Counted from the first letter of the stretch, positions 1-8,880 are shown. The stretch: DNA of 64,000 nucleotides from Pseudomonadota bacterium (GCA_023442945.1 JAEZWW010000113.1:24379-88378), one strand, 5' to 3'. The notes: a model not told the origin generated them from the letters alone. Translations and numbers: made by a program.

Positions 1-355
1 GATCTCGTTCCATGCGCGCTACCAGCGCAGCCGCGAAATCCCCGCGCTGCTCGAGCACGTGGTGCTGAACTACCAGAACCCGCGCTCGCTCGCGTGGGTG
101 GTGCAGACGCTGGCGGGGCGCCTCGCCTACCTGCATGCGCGCGAGCCGCAGGGCGTGGAAGACCTGTCCCTGCGCCTGCGCCGGCCCGACATTGCTGAAC
201 TGAACCACCTCAGCGAAGCCGACGCCATCGGCGACTTCACCCACCTGCAAGCCCTGTTGACCGAACTGGGCGATGGCGCGGCCACCTTGTCGGACGCCGT
301 CGCGCTGCGTTACTTCAGCCACACCGACGACGCCCGTCGCAGCCTGGGGGCCTGA
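1..355 (+). CDS. alpha-E domain (DUF403) protein, 3' end only
   Basis: This is the C-terminal part of an open frame that enters from the left edge and stops with TGA at 353-355. The visible 117 residues include the stretches LNYQNPRSLAWVVQ and GRLAYLHARE, typical of the all-helical alpha-E (DUF403) family. Its biochemical role is not established; in many proteobacteria it is encoded with a circularly permuted ATP-grasp protein and a transglutaminase-like protein, and the pair has been linked to peptide synthesis or modification. Here the transglutaminase-like gene starts one base after the stop, so the two are surely co-transcribed. The start lies outside the window. The family call rests on residue pattern plus neighbourhood. 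Confidence 0.8.
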   Translation, partial: ISFHARYQRSREIPALLEHVVLNYQNPRSLAWVVQTLAGRLAYLHAREPQGVEDLSLRLRRPDIAELNHLSEADAIGDFTHLQALLTELGDGAATLSDAVALRYFSHTDDARRSLGA

Positions 356-356
356 C

Positions 357-1292
357 ATGCGCCTGCGCGTCACCCACGACACCCGCTACGACTACCGGCC
401 TGACGTGTCGACCGCGCTGCACCTGGTGCACCTGGCGCCGCCGGGGACGCCACGCCAGTCGGTGCTGGACCACCGCCTGGATGTCAGCCCCCTTCCCGCC
501 GTGCGCCACGACACCACCGACGTGTACGGCAACCGCCGCAGCTTCGTCGAACTGGATCGCCCACACGACGCGCTGCTGGTGCGCGCGCGCAGTCTGCTGG
601 ACACCCAGGCGCCGCCGCCGGCCGAAAGCAGCGTGCCCTGGTCGCAGGTGCGCGATGCCTTCGTTTACCACGCCGGACAGGCCTACCACCCGGCCAGCGA
701 ATTCGTGTTTCCGTCGGTCTACGTGCACCCCAGCGACACCTTCGCCGCTTATGCGCAGGCCTGCTTTGAGCCTGGCCGGCCGCTGATCGACGCGGCACGC
801 GCGCTGATGCTGCGCATCCACGGCGAGTTTGCCTACCGCGCCGACGTGACCGAGGTCAACACGCCCGCCGCGGTGGCGCTGGAGCGGCGCGAAGGCGTAT
901 GCCAGGACTTTGCACACGTCATGCTGGCCTGCCTGCGCTCGCTGGGGTTGGCGGCGCGCTACGTCAGCGGCTACCTGCTGACGCAGCCGCCGCCCGGCAT
1001 GCCGCGGCTGATCGGCAGCGACGCCTCCCACGCCTGGGTGTCGGTGTACCTGCCGGACCTGGGCGGCGCGCGCAGCCAGGGCGGCTGGTACGACCTGGAC
1101 CCCACCAACGCCCGTGACGGCTGGGAAGCGCCGGGCGAGGACTACGTGCGCCTGGCCGTGGGCCGCGACTTCGCCGACGTGTCACCCCTGCGCGGCGTGA
1201 TCCACGGCGCCGGCCGCCACCGCCTGCACGTGGGCGTTACAGTCGAACCGTGCGAGGACGAGGCCCTGTCCGACGACGGCGGCCTTGTCTGA
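357..1292 (+). CDS. transglutaminase-like family protein
   Basis: A 311-residue protein with an N-terminal bacterial transglutaminase domain (about residues 1-90, beginning MRLRVTHDTRYDY) and a transglutaminase core. The catalytic triad is visible as Cys182 in EGVCQDFAH, His225 in DASHAW and Asp248 in YDLDPTN. Such proteins are predicted cysteine proteases or amide-bond enzymes of the papain-like fold; the substrate is unknown. I chose ATG 357, one base after the previous stop, over an upstream in-frame codon at 273 because the family N-terminus begins there and because 273 would overlap the alpha-E gene by 80 bases. No signal peptide is seen, so a cytoplasmic location is inferred. Confidence 0.88.
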   Translation: MRLRVTHDTRYDYRPDVSTALHLVHLAPPGTPRQSVLDHRLDVSPLPAVRHDTTDVYGNRRSFVELDRPHDALLVRARSLLDTQAPPPAESSVPWSQVRDAFVYHAGQAYHPASEFVFPSVYVHPSDTFAAYAQACFEPGRPLIDAARALMLRIHGEFAYRADVTEVNTPAAVALERREGVCQDFAHVMLACLRSLGLAARYVSGYLLTQPPPGMPRLIGSDASHAWVSVYLPDLGGARSQGGWYDLDPTNARDGWEAPGEDYVRLAVGRDFADVSPLRGVIHGAGRHRLHVGVTVEPCEDEALSDDGGLV

Positions 1293-1321
1293 GCCTTGCT
1301 TTCCACCCCTTCGGAGACCCC

Positions 1322-1777
1322 ATGAACATCCAGAGCCAACTTGACCAGCTGGGCATCACGCTGCCCCCCGTCGCCATTCCGGCCGCCGCCTACGTGCCCT
1401 TCGTGCGCACCGGCAACCTGGTGTTCCTGTCCGGCCACATCGCCCGCCGCGATGGCAAGCCCTGGGTCGGTCGCCTGGGCCAGGACATGACCACCGCGCA
1501 AGGCGCTGAAGCCGCGCGCGCCGTCGCCATCGACCTGATGGGCACGCTGAAGGCCGCCGTGGGTGACCTGGACAAGGTGCGCCGCATCGTCAAGCTGATG
1601 AGCCTGGTCAACAGCACCGGCGACTTCACCGAGCAACACCTGGTCACCAACGGCTGCTCTGAACTGTTTGCGCAGGTCTTCGGCGACAAGGGTGCGCACG
1701 CACGCAGCGCCTTCGGCGTACCCACGCTGCCGCTGGGCGCCTGTGTCGAAATTGAACTGATCGCCGAAGTCGAGTAA
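1322..1777 (+). CDS. RidA family protein (YjgF/YER057c/UK114)
   Basis: A 151-residue protein of the Rid superfamily, whose archetype RidA hydrolyses reactive enamine/imine intermediates from PLP enzymes. The family signature appears as FLSGHIAR near residue 40 and as the C-terminal block ARSAFGVPTLPLGACVEIELIA, which carries the arginine position that binds carboxylate in active members. It is longer than the roughly 130 residues of canonical RidA and belongs to the subgroup starting with SQLDQLGI. An SD-like GGAG lies 9 bases before ATG 1322. It follows the transglutaminase gene by 29 bases, so co-transcription is plausible. Its exact substrate cannot be read from the sequence. Confidence 0.9.
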   Translation: MNIQSQLDQLGITLPPVAIPAAAYVPFVRTGNLVFLSGHIARRDGKPWVGRLGQDMTTAQGAEAARAVAIDLMGTLKAAVGDLDKVRRIVKLMSLVNSTGDFTEQHLVTNGCSELFAQVFGDKGAHARSAFGVPTLPLGACVEIELIAEVE

Positions 1778-1906
1778 GACAGACCCCGCGCCGGGCACCT
1801 GCTCTCCGTCGGCGGCATCCGCCACCTGGCAGTGATGCCGTCCTACATACTCGGTGCACCATCAGGCGGATAACTGCGCTCTCAATCCACCGTTTTGGAG
1901 CGTTGC

Positions 1907-2182
1907 ATGAAAGTTCAAGTCGCCGTTTTTGCTGCGTTGGCGAGTGTTTCCGCCCTGGTATCGGCGCAAGCGCCCGCTACCGCGCCTGCCGACCAATCGC
2001 CCACGCGCGCCGAAGTGCGCAACGAAGCCAAGCAGGCCGTCAAGGACGGCACGATCCAGAGCGGCGCCCGCCCGGCCCCCGTCAAGCGCACCCCGTCGAA
2101 GAAGTCCCGCGCCAACGTGCGTGGCGAAGCCAAGCAAGCCACCAAGGCGCACGAGGTTGGCGGCAACGTGCCCGCCAAGTAA
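1907..2182 (+). CDS. small secreted protein with two charged repeats (DUF4148-like)
   Basis: A 91-residue protein with a clear signal peptide (MKVQVAVFAALASVSALVSA, cleavage near residue 20) followed by a low-complexity, Lys/Ala-rich mature part. Two related motifs, RAEVRNEAKQAVK and RANVRGEAKQATK, form an internal repeat. Similar small exported proteins are common in Comamonadaceae, often named DUF4148 or, wrongly, TolA-like; no function is known. ATG 1907 is preferred to the codon at 1895 because it follows TTGGAGCG at suitable spacing and begins the signal peptide directly. A strong bidirectional hairpin terminator follows 18 bases after the stop. Confidence 0.75.
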   Translation: MKVQVAVFAALASVSALVSAQAPATAPADQSPTRAEVRNEAKQAVKDGTIQSGARPAPVKRTPSKKSRANVRGEAKQATKAHEVGGNVPAK

Positions 2183-2200
2183 ACGGCAAGCCTGTCGCAC

Positions 2201-2229
2201 AAAAAAGGGCTCCATTGGAGCCCTTTTTT
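2201..2229 (+). terminator. bidirectional intrinsic terminator
   Basis: A near-perfect hairpin (AAAAAAGGGCTCC, loop ATT, GGAGCCCTTTTTT) with A and T tracts on both sides. It sits between the small secreted protein gene and the convergent indolepyruvate oxidoreductase gene and can serve both. Confidence 0.92.
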
Positions 2230-2269
2230 GCTGTTTGGCCACGGCGAATCTGCCGCAATCCCTGCGGCA

Positions 2270-5200
2270 TCAGTTCGCGGCGGTCACAGGAATGCCGCGG
2301 AACTGCTGGGCCTGCGGCGCCCGCGGTGGCGCCGGGTAGCGCTCGCCGTCCAGGCGGTGCAGCAGTTCGGCCTCGCGCACGCGCGCCAGCGTCACGTTGG
2401 CCAGCTTCACGTGGCCATAGCCTCGCATGGTCAGCGGCAGTGCGGCGATCTGTGTGGCCAGCGCCAGCTTGTCGGCGCTCAGCTGCGGCAGCAATTCGCG
2501 GACGCGCGCTTCGTAACGGGTGATCAGATCGCGCTCCATGCGGCGTTCCTCGGTACGGCCGAAGACGTCCAGCACGCCGCCGCGCAAGCCTTTGCCTTTG
2601 GCTAGCCAGCGCAGGGCGTGCCACATCCAGCTGCCGAACTCGATCTTGCGCGGCGCCTCGCCGTTCTTGGCGCGGGCCAGGCCCGGCGGCGCCATGTAGA
2701 AGCTCAGGCGGACGTCGCCCTCGAACTGCTGCGACAACGCCTTTTCAAAATGGCCATCGGTGTACAGGCGCGCGACCTCATATTCGTCCTTGTAGCTCAT
2801 CAGCTTGCGCAGCGACTGCGCCACGGCGCGGGTCAGGGGCAACGCGCCGTCGCCCGGCGTCAGCGCCTGCTCCGCCGCGTGCACCTCGCGGACCAGCTTG
2901 GCGTAGCGCTCGGCCCAGGCCGCGTTCTGCCAGGCCGTCAGGTGGCTCATGCCCTGAGCGATCAGCGCGTCGATGCCCTGCATGGTGGGCGTGTCGGGTT
3001 GCACCTGGTCGCCCAGCAGCGCCTCACACGCCCCGGGGTCGGCGGCGGCCAGGCGGCCCAGCGAGAACGCCGCCACGTTCGATGCCACGGCCACGCCGTT
3101 CAGCTCGATCGCGCGCAGCAGCGCGGCCAGGCTCACCGGCACCAGCCCCCGCTGCCAGGCGTAGCCCATCGCCAGGATGTTCGCGGTGACGGTATCGCCC
3201 AGGAAATCCTGCGCTAGCGTCTGCGCGTCAAAGGTTTCCACGCGGTCTTCGCCCGCGGCAAAGCGCAGCTTGCCCAGCAGCAATTCGGTCTTCAGGTCGG
3301 CGTCCGGGTTGCGAAGCGACTCGGCCACCGGCGTTTCGTGCACATTGGCCAGCACGCGGGTGCGGCCGTGGCGCACGGTGCCCAGCGCCTCTGGCTGAGC
3401 GGCGACGACGGTGTCGCAGGCCAGCAGCGCGTCGGCCTGCTGCGTGTCGATGCGCACCTGGTTCAGGCGCTCCGGCACGTCGGCCAGGCGCACGAAGGAC
3501 ATCACCGCCCCGCCCTTTTGCGCAAAGCCCATGAAGTCCAGCACGCTGGCGCTCTTCCCTTCCAGGTGTGCGGCCATGGCGATCACGGCGCCCACCGTCA
3601 CCACGCCGGTGCCGCCGACGCCAGTGACCAGCAGGTCGTACGGCCCCGTCCATTGGTGCGCAGCCGGCTGCGGCAGCCCGTCCACCAGGCGTTTGAACGC
3701 CGCCTGGCCGCTGTCGCCCGCCAGCGCGCCGGCCTTCTTGCGCAGCTTCCCGCCGGTCACGCCGACAAAGCTGGGGCAAAAGCCCTTGGCGCAGGAATAG
3801 TCCTTGTTGCACGCGGTCTGGTCGATCTTGCGCTTGCGGCCCAGGTCGGTTTCCAGCGGCAGCACGGCCACGCAGTTGCTTTGCACGCTGCAATCGCCGC
3901 AGCCTTCGCACACGGCTTCGTTGATGAACAGGCGCTTGGCCGGGTCGACCAGCTCGCCTTTCTTGCGGCGGCGGCGTTTTTCGGCGGCGCAGGTCTGTTC
4001 GTAGATCAGGACCGTCACGCCCTCGACCTCGCGCAGACGGCGCTGCACCGCGTCCAACTGGTCGCGGTCGTGGAACTCGGTTCCCGTGGGGAACTTGCCC
4101 TTGATCGTGTCGTACTTGCCGATATCGTCGGACAGCACCACGACCTGCTTCACGCCTTCGCTTTCGACCTGGCGCGCGATAGCGTCGACGCTGATCACAC
4201 CGTCCACCGGTTGGCCGCCGGTCATCGCTACCGCGTCGTTGAACAGGATCTTGTAAGTGATGCGCGCCTTGGCCGCCACGGCCTGGCGGATCGCCAGGTA
4301 GCCCGAGTGGTAGTAGGTGCCATCGCCCAGGTTCTGGAACACGTGCGGCATGCGCGTGAAGCGCGAGTGCGACACCCAGTCCACGCCTTCGCCGCCCATC
4401 TGAATCAGGCCTTCGGTGTCGCGCTCCATCCAGTTGGCCATGAAGTGGCAGCCGATCCCCGCCTTGGCCGTCGAGCCCTCGGGCACCTTGGTCGACGTGT
4501 TGTGCGGACAACCTGCGCAGAAGTACGGCAGGCGCTTGACGCTGTCCGACGCGTTGCTCAGCAGCTCCGGCAGCGTGAAGTCGCGCACATGGGCGCGGCG
4601 GTCGCCAAAGCGCTCGGGGAAGTGGCGAATCAGCCATTCGGCCGTCAGCTCGATCAGGCGCGAAGGCCGCAGCTCGCCCAGGCTGCTGACCAGTGGCTGG
4701 CCTTGCGCGTTCTTCTTGCCCAGGATGGCGGGGCGCGTCTCACCCGGGAGGTTGTAGAACAGCTCGCGCAGCTGGTTTTCGACCACGGCGCCCTTTTCCT
4801 CGATCACCAGGATTTCGCGCAGGCCGTCGGCGAACGCCAGCGCGCGACCTTGATCGATGGGGTACGCGAGGCCAATCTTGTACAAGCGCACGCCGGCCGC
4901 GGCCAGCATGTCTTCGGTGATTTCCAGGCGACGCAGCACCTCCATCAGGTCGTAGTGCGCCTTACCGCAGGTGACGATGCCCACCGTGGCCTGCGGCGCG
5001 GGAATCGTCAGGCGGTCAATCGAATTGATGGCCGAAAAGGCCGCTACCGCTACAAGCTTCTGCGCAAGCCGCTCCTCAATTTGTAGCGAAGGGAAATCGG
5101 GCCAACGGTAGTGCAAGCCGTCCGCAGGCGGCTGGTGGCCCGTGAGCGCGCGCACCTCGTCGCCGCTCTTCCATGCGGCGACGCGCGCGTTGATGGCGTC

Positions 5201-5899
5201 CAGATCAACGGTGGCGCCGCTTTCGACTACTTCCGACAGCGACGTCAACGCGACCCAGTTGCCGGAGTAGCGCGACAGCGCCCAGCCGTACAGGCCGAAC
5301 TCCAGGTGTTCACCCACCGTGGCCGGCGCGACGACGGGCATGTGGTACGCCTGAAACAGCTGGTCGCTTTGGTGCGGCATGGAGGACGACACGCAGCCGT
5401 GGTCGTCGCCCGCCACCACCAGCACGCCGCCGCGCGGCGAGCTGCCGTAGGCGTTGCCGTGCTTGAGCGCGTCCCCCGCGCGGTCCACGCCCGGGCCCTT
5501 GCCGTACCACATGGCGAACACGGCGTCGCAGGTCTTTTCAGGGTCGCTTTCGACGCGCTGGGTGCCCAGCACCTGCGTGGCGCCCAGCTCTTCGTTGATG
5601 GCGGGCACGAAGTTCAGGCCTTCTTCGCGCCAGGTCTTGCCGGCCTTCCAGATCTGCTGGTCCAGCATGCCCAGGGGCGAGCCGCGGTAGCCGCTGACGA
5701 AGCCTTGGGTGTTCAAGCCCGCGGCCTCGTCGCGCCAGCGCTGCATCAGCATCAGGCGCACCAGCGCCTGCGTGCCGGTCATGAAGACCTGGCCTTCGCG
5801 GGCCCAGAGGTTGTCGGCCAGCTGGTAGCCGCTGCGAACGATGGTGTCGGCGGGGGCCGCGCCTGCGGTGAGCGCGGCGGTCTCGTGGGTTGTGGTCAT
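2270..5899 (-). CDS. indolepyruvate ferredoxin oxidoreductase, fused alpha/beta (IorAB-type)
   Basis: A 1,209-residue fusion that oxidatively decarboxylates aryl- or branched 2-oxo acids to acyl-CoA with ferredoxin as acceptor. The N-terminal part is the pyruvate:ferredoxin oxidoreductase-like domain. A middle segment carries CAGCPHNTST and GIGCHFMANW of the TPP-binding domain, followed by cysteines in VCEGCGDCSVQSNC and CNKDYSCAKGFCP for [4Fe-4S] clusters. A gamma-type oxidoreductase domain (TGVGGTGVVTVG) and a C-terminal DUF6537-like tail complete it. ATG 5899 is chosen over the codon at 5941 because GGAGA precedes it. It is divergent from an Lrp/AsnC regulator, a classic amino-acid-catabolism arrangement. 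Codons for about residues 272-286 coincide with a family A repeat. Confidence 0.93.
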   Translation of the reverse strand: MTTTHETAALTAGAAPADTIVRSGYQLADNLWAREGQVFMTGTQALVRLMLMQRWRDEAAGLNTQGFVSGYRGSPLGMLDQQIWKAGKTWREEGLNFVPAINEELGATQVLGTQRVESDPEKTCDAVFAMWYGKGPGVDRAGDALKHGNAYGSSPRGGVLVVAGDDHGCVSSSMPHQSDQLFQAYHMPVVAPATVGEHLEFGLYGWALSRYSGNWVALTSLSEVVESGATVDLDAINARVAAWKSGDEVRALTGHQPPADGLHYRWPDFPSLQIEERLAQKLVAVAAFSAINSIDRLTIPAPQATVGIVTCGKAHYDLMEVLRRLEITEDMLAAAGVRLYKIGLAYPIDQGRALAFADGLREILVIEEKGAVVENQLRELFYNLPGETRPAILGKKNAQGQPLVSSLGELRPSRLIELTAEWLIRHFPERFGDRRAHVRDFTLPELLSNASDSVKRLPYFCAGCPHNTSTKVPEGSTAKAGIGCHFMANWMERDTEGLIQMGGEGVDWVSHSRFTRMPHVFQNLGDGTYYHSGYLAIRQAVAAKARITYKILFNDAVAMTGGQPVDGVISVDAIARQVESEGVKQVVVLSDDIGKYDTIKGKFPTGTEFHDRDQLDAVQRRLREVEGVTVLIYEQTCAAEKRRRRKKGELVDPAKRLFINEAVCEGCGDCSVQSNCVAVLPLETDLGRKRKIDQTACNKDYSCAKGFCPSFVGVTGGKLRKKAGALAGDSGQAAFKRLVDGLPQPAAHQWTGPYDLLVTGVGGTGVVTVGAVIAMAAHLEGKSASVLDFMGFAQKGGAVMSFVRLADVPERLNQVRIDTQQADALLACDTVVAAQPEALGTVRHGRTRVLANVHETPVAESLRNPDADLKTELLLGKLRFAAGEDRVETFDAQTLAQDFLGDTVTANILAMGYAWQRGLVPVSLAALLRAIELNGVAVASNVAAFSLGRLAAADPGACEALLGDQVQPDTPTMQGIDALIAQGMSHLTAWQNAAWAERYAKLVREVHAAEQALTPGDGALPLTRAVAQSLRKLMSYKDEYEVARLYTDGHFEKALSQQFEGDVRLSFYMAPPGLARAKNGEAPRKIEFGSWMWHALRWLAKGKGLRGGVLDVFGRTEERRMERDLITRYEARVRELLPQLSADKLALATQIAALPLTMRGYGHVKLANVTLARVREAELLHRLDGERYPAPPRAPQAQQFRGIPVTAAN
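5044..5086 (+). repeat. family A repeat inside the iorAB coding region
   Basis: The stretch around CTGCGCAAGCCGCTCC with flanking TACAAG and TTTGTAG closely matches the copy at 45538-45592. It lies antisense within the oxidoreductase gene and stays in frame (coding for IEERLAQKL on the minus strand). Related enzymes carry an EERL-type motif here, so part of the match may be ancestral. Confidence 0.55.
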
Positions 5900-6034
5900 G
5901 GGCGTTGTCTCCGGTCGCCCGCGGCACGGGCAGTGCACCACTGTAGGCTGATCCTCGAAAAAAAGGTGGCTTGATTTGGGTCGAATGGCGGCAAAATCGG
6001 AATGTCATTCTTCAAACCACGATATTTCAGGAAC

Positions 6035-6562
6035 ATGGTTCTCGACCACTACAGCCTGGCCATCCTGCGCGAACTCCAGCGCGACGCGCGCCAGACGGTG
6101 CAGCAGATCGCCGAGCGCGTCGGCCTGTCCACCACGCCGTGCTGGAAGCGCATCAAGGACATGGAAGCGGCCGGCGTCATCACCGGCTACAGCGCGCTGG
6201 TCGACCGCGCCCGCGTCGGCCTGGGCCTCTTGGTGCTGGCCGAGGTCAACCTGGGCCAGCACAGCGAGGCCACGGTGCAGGCGTTTGAACGCGCGGTGCA
6301 AGCCACGCCCGCCATCGTGCGCTGCTTGTCGACCACCGGCCAGGCCGATTACGTGCTGAGCGTGCTGGCGCCCGACATCGCGGCCTACGAGCAGATCCTG
6401 CACGCCGAGCTGTTCCGCCTGCCCGGTGTGACGCACGTGCGCTCGTCCATCGTGCTGAAAGAAGTGAAGGCCGAGGTGCGCCTGCCCGTCCCGGCCCAGC
6501 CAGCCGAGCCGCCAGCGCCCACCCGAACCCGCCGACAGCGCCAGACGCCCAGCGCGGGCTGA
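6035..6562 (+). CDS. Lrp/AsnC family transcriptional regulator
   Basis: A 175-residue regulator with an N-terminal AsnC helix-turn-helix (MVLDHYSLAILRELQRDARQ..., recognition region GLSTTPCWKRIKDME) and a C-terminal RAM/AsnC ligand-binding domain (about residues 65-145), then a Pro/Arg-rich tail. The start MVLDHY matches the family; the codon at 6002 would add 11 residues with no family support, and CAGGAA lies just before ATG 6035. It is transcribed divergently from the indolepyruvate oxidoreductase, so it probably senses an aromatic or branched amino acid and controls that gene. That regulatory link is inferred from position only. Confidence 0.9.
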   Translation: MVLDHYSLAILRELQRDARQTVQQIAERVGLSTTPCWKRIKDMEAAGVITGYSALVDRARVGLGLLVLAEVNLGQHSEATVQAFERAVQATPAIVRCLSTTGQADYVLSVLAPDIAAYEQILHAELFRLPGVTHVRSSIVLKEVKAEVRLPVPAQPAEPPAPTRTRRQRQTPSAG

Positions 6563-6760
6563 TTCGCCCACCCCGGTTCCGCAAAACAGTCCCACGCGCC
6601 CGGGGCCCGGGGCCCACCAGCGCAAACGGCGACGGCCGTTCGCCAACCCGCGCCCGCGTGGTCGTCCAAGGCACGTCTTGCGCACCCTCGCGCCCTCATC
6701 GCACCGCCCGCTCGCGTGGCGCCGCGGCGACACCGCCAGCGACCGTCACGGCACCGGCTT

Positions 6761-6774
6761 CTGATCCAGATCAA
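6761..6774. promoter_or_regulatory. candidate FNR/ANR/DNR box upstream of nirS
   Basis: CTGAT-CCAG-ATCAA matches the Crp/FNR-family consensus TTGAT-N4-ATCAA at nine of ten positions. It is 171 bases before the chosen nirS start. Confidence 0.55.
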
Positions 6775-6809
6775 AGCGCGCCACCGTCCGGCGCGCCCAC
6801 CGCCGTGAA

Positions 6810-6823
6810 TTGAACTAGGTCAA
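6810..6823. promoter_or_regulatory. second candidate FNR/DNR box upstream of nirS
   Basis: TTGA-ACTAGG-TCAA has the TTGA-N6-TCAA core of the FNR/DNR family. Its centre is 49 bases from that of the site at 6761-6774 and it lies 109 bases before the nirS start. Denitrification nir promoters are usually controlled by such NO- or O2-responsive regulators. Confidence 0.55.
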
Positions 6824-6931
6824 GGATGGCCCCAGGGCCGCTATAGATGATGTCAAGGCCCGGGAAAGATATTCAGCGGCCATCGACGGGCAAACCCAAT
6901 ACAGGCCGCTCCGGTGACTCGGAAACTGACG

Positions 6932-8701
6932 ATGAAAACGAAACTGAGGATGTCCCCACTCTCACCGCTGACGGCGGTGCTGACCACGGCTCTGCTGCTG
7001 GGCACCACCGCCGCGGTGGCGCAACCGGCCGGCGGCGAACCGGCCAAGCCGGGCCAACCTACCACCAGCGTCAACGACCCCGCAGCGAAGTACCAGGGCG
7101 CGGCGTCGCCACTGGCGAACGCGCCGATGCACCAGTCGACCAACCCCAAGGCGCCGCCGATGACGCAGGCCGAATTCGACCGCGCGCGCCAGATCTATTT
7201 CGAGCGCTGCGCCGGCTGCCACGGCGTGCTGCGCAAGGGCGCCACCGGCAAGCCGCTGACGCCCGACCTGACTATCCCCAAAGGCACCGACTACCTGAAG
7301 GTGTTCATCGGCTACGGCTCGCCGGCCGGCATGCCCAACTGGCTGACCTCGGGCGACTTCGACGAGAAGACCGTCGACCTGATGGCCCGCTACATCCAGC
7401 ACGAGCCGCCAACGCCGCCGGAGTTCTCCCTGGAAGACATGGAGAAGTCGCGCAAGGAGTACGTGCCGGTCGCGCAGCGCCCGACCAAGAAGATGAACAA
7501 CTACAACCTCAACAACATCTTCTCCGTCACGCTGCGTGACGCGGGCGAGATTGCGTTGGTGGACGGCGACACCAAGAAGATCATCAACGTCATCAAGACC
7601 GGCTACGCCGTGCACATCTCGCGCATGTCGGCCTCGGGCCGCTACCTGTACGTGATCGGCCGCGACGCGCGCCTGAACCTGATCGACCTGTGGATGGAAA
7701 AGCCCGACAACGTGGCGGAGATCAAGGTCGGCCTGGAAGCGCGCAGCGTCGAAACCAGCAAGTTCAAGGGCTGGGAAGACAAGCTGGCCATCGCCGGCAC
7801 CTACTGGCCGCCCCAGTTCGTCATCATGGACGGCGACACGCTCAAGCCCCGCAAGGTGGTCGCCACCCGTGGCATGACGGTGGACAACGAATACCACCCC
7901 GAGCCGCGCGTGGCCGCCATCGTGGGCAGCCACCAGAAGCCCGAATTCCTGGTCAACGCCAAGGAAACCGGCAAGATCTGGATGGTCGACTACACCGACC
8001 TGGTGAACCTCAAGACCACGCAGATTGATTCGGCCAAGTTCCTGCACGACGGGGGTTTTGACTCCACCCGGCGCTACTTCCTGACGGCCGCCAATTCGTC
8101 CGACAAGATCGCCGTGGTCGACACCAAGACCAGCAAGCTGGCCGCCCTGGTGCCCGTGGGCAAGACGCCCCACCCGGGCCGTGGCGCCAACTTCGTCCAT
8201 CCGAAATTCGGGCCGGTGTGGGCCACGTCCGGCCTGGGCGACGAAAGCATTGCGCTGATCGGCACCGACCCGGTCAAGCACAAGGACAACGCCTGGAAAG
8301 TGGTGCAAAGCCTCAAGGGCCAGGGCGGCGGTTCGCTGTTCATCAAGACGCACCCGAAATCCACCAACCTGTGGGTGGACACCACGCTCAACCCCGATCC
8401 CAAGCTGAGCCAGAGCGTGGCCGTGTTCGATATCAAGGACCTGAGCAAGCCGCCGCAGGTCATCGACATCGCCGCCTGCGCAAACATCAAAGACGACGGC
8501 CCCAAGCGCGTGGTGCAGCCTGAATACAACGTCAAGGGCGACGAGGTCTGGTTCTCGGTGTGGAACACCAAGGACAAGGAGTCCGCGCTGGTCGTGGTCG
8601 ACGACAAGACCCGCACCTGCAAGACCGTGATCAAGGACCCCAAGCTGGTCACGCCGACGGGCAAGTTCAACGTCTACAACACGCAGCACGACGTTTATTG
8701 A
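6932..8701 (+). CDS. nirS: cytochrome cd1 nitrite reductase NirS
   Basis: A 589-residue periplasmic enzyme that reduces nitrite to nitric oxide in denitrification. A signal peptide (about residues 1-31, ending TTAAVAQ) precedes a cytochrome c domain with the heme site C93AGCH97. An eight-bladed propeller that binds heme d1 follows (NNIFSVTLRDAGEIALVDGDT onward), with conserved segments GSHQKPEFLVN and the C-terminal NTQHDVY. Length and architecture fit NirS. ATG 6932 gives a proper signal peptide; a GTG at 6914 is also in frame, and no strong SD decides. It heads the cluster nirS-M-C-F-DL-GH, which builds its electron donor and heme d1 cofactor, downstream of two FNR/DNR-like boxes. Confidence 0.97.
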   Translation: MKTKLRMSPLSPLTAVLTTALLLGTTAAVAQPAGGEPAKPGQPTTSVNDPAAKYQGAASPLANAPMHQSTNPKAPPMTQAEFDRARQIYFERCAGCHGVLRKGATGKPLTPDLTIPKGTDYLKVFIGYGSPAGMPNWLTSGDFDEKTVDLMARYIQHEPPTPPEFSLEDMEKSRKEYVPVAQRPTKKMNNYNLNNIFSVTLRDAGEIALVDGDTKKIINVIKTGYAVHISRMSASGRYLYVIGRDARLNLIDLWMEKPDNVAEIKVGLEARSVETSKFKGWEDKLAIAGTYWPPQFVIMDGDTLKPRKVVATRGMTVDNEYHPEPRVAAIVGSHQKPEFLVNAKETGKIWMVDYTDLVNLKTTQIDSAKFLHDGGFDSTRRYFLTAANSSDKIAVVDTKTSKLAALVPVGKTPHPGRGANFVHPKFGPVWATSGLGDESIALIGTDPVKHKDNAWKVVQSLKGQGGGSLFIKTHPKSTNLWVDTTLNPDPKLSQSVAVFDIKDLSKPPQVIDIAACANIKDDGPKRVVQPEYNVKGDEVWFSVWNTKDKESALVVVDDKTRTCKTVIKDPKLVTPTGKFNVYNTQHDVY

Positions 8702-8752
8702 GGTGACGGTGGATAGGCATTTGTGATGTCGCCCGCCTGGATTTGGGATGCA

Positions 8753-8815
8753 GGGCAAGGCGCAAACCGCAGCCATAGCCGCTGCTATGGCGAGGATTTG
8801 CAACGCCGCCATGCG
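8753..8815. repeat. REP-like palindromic element
   Basis: The core is GCCATAGC-CGCT-GCTATGGC (8772-8791), an 8-bp perfect stem with a 4-base loop. Partly complementary outer arms (GGCGCAAACC and GGATTTGCAACGCC) flank it. It lies 50 bases after the nirS stop and could protect or end the nirS transcript. Confidence 0.6.
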
Positions 8816-8880
8816 CCCAAAGCCAGGATGGGCGGCGCACAACATGCCTGTCCAGCGTCGCCTGTGTCCCCTGTGCCGCT

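Larger units (their letters stand above)
6563..6931. other. nirS upstream region
   Basis: A 369-base gap between the Lrp-type regulator and nirS. It holds two FNR/DNR-type palindromes (listed separately) and no credible open frame. No clear sigma-70 -35/-10 pair is obvious to me. Confidence 0.6.
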
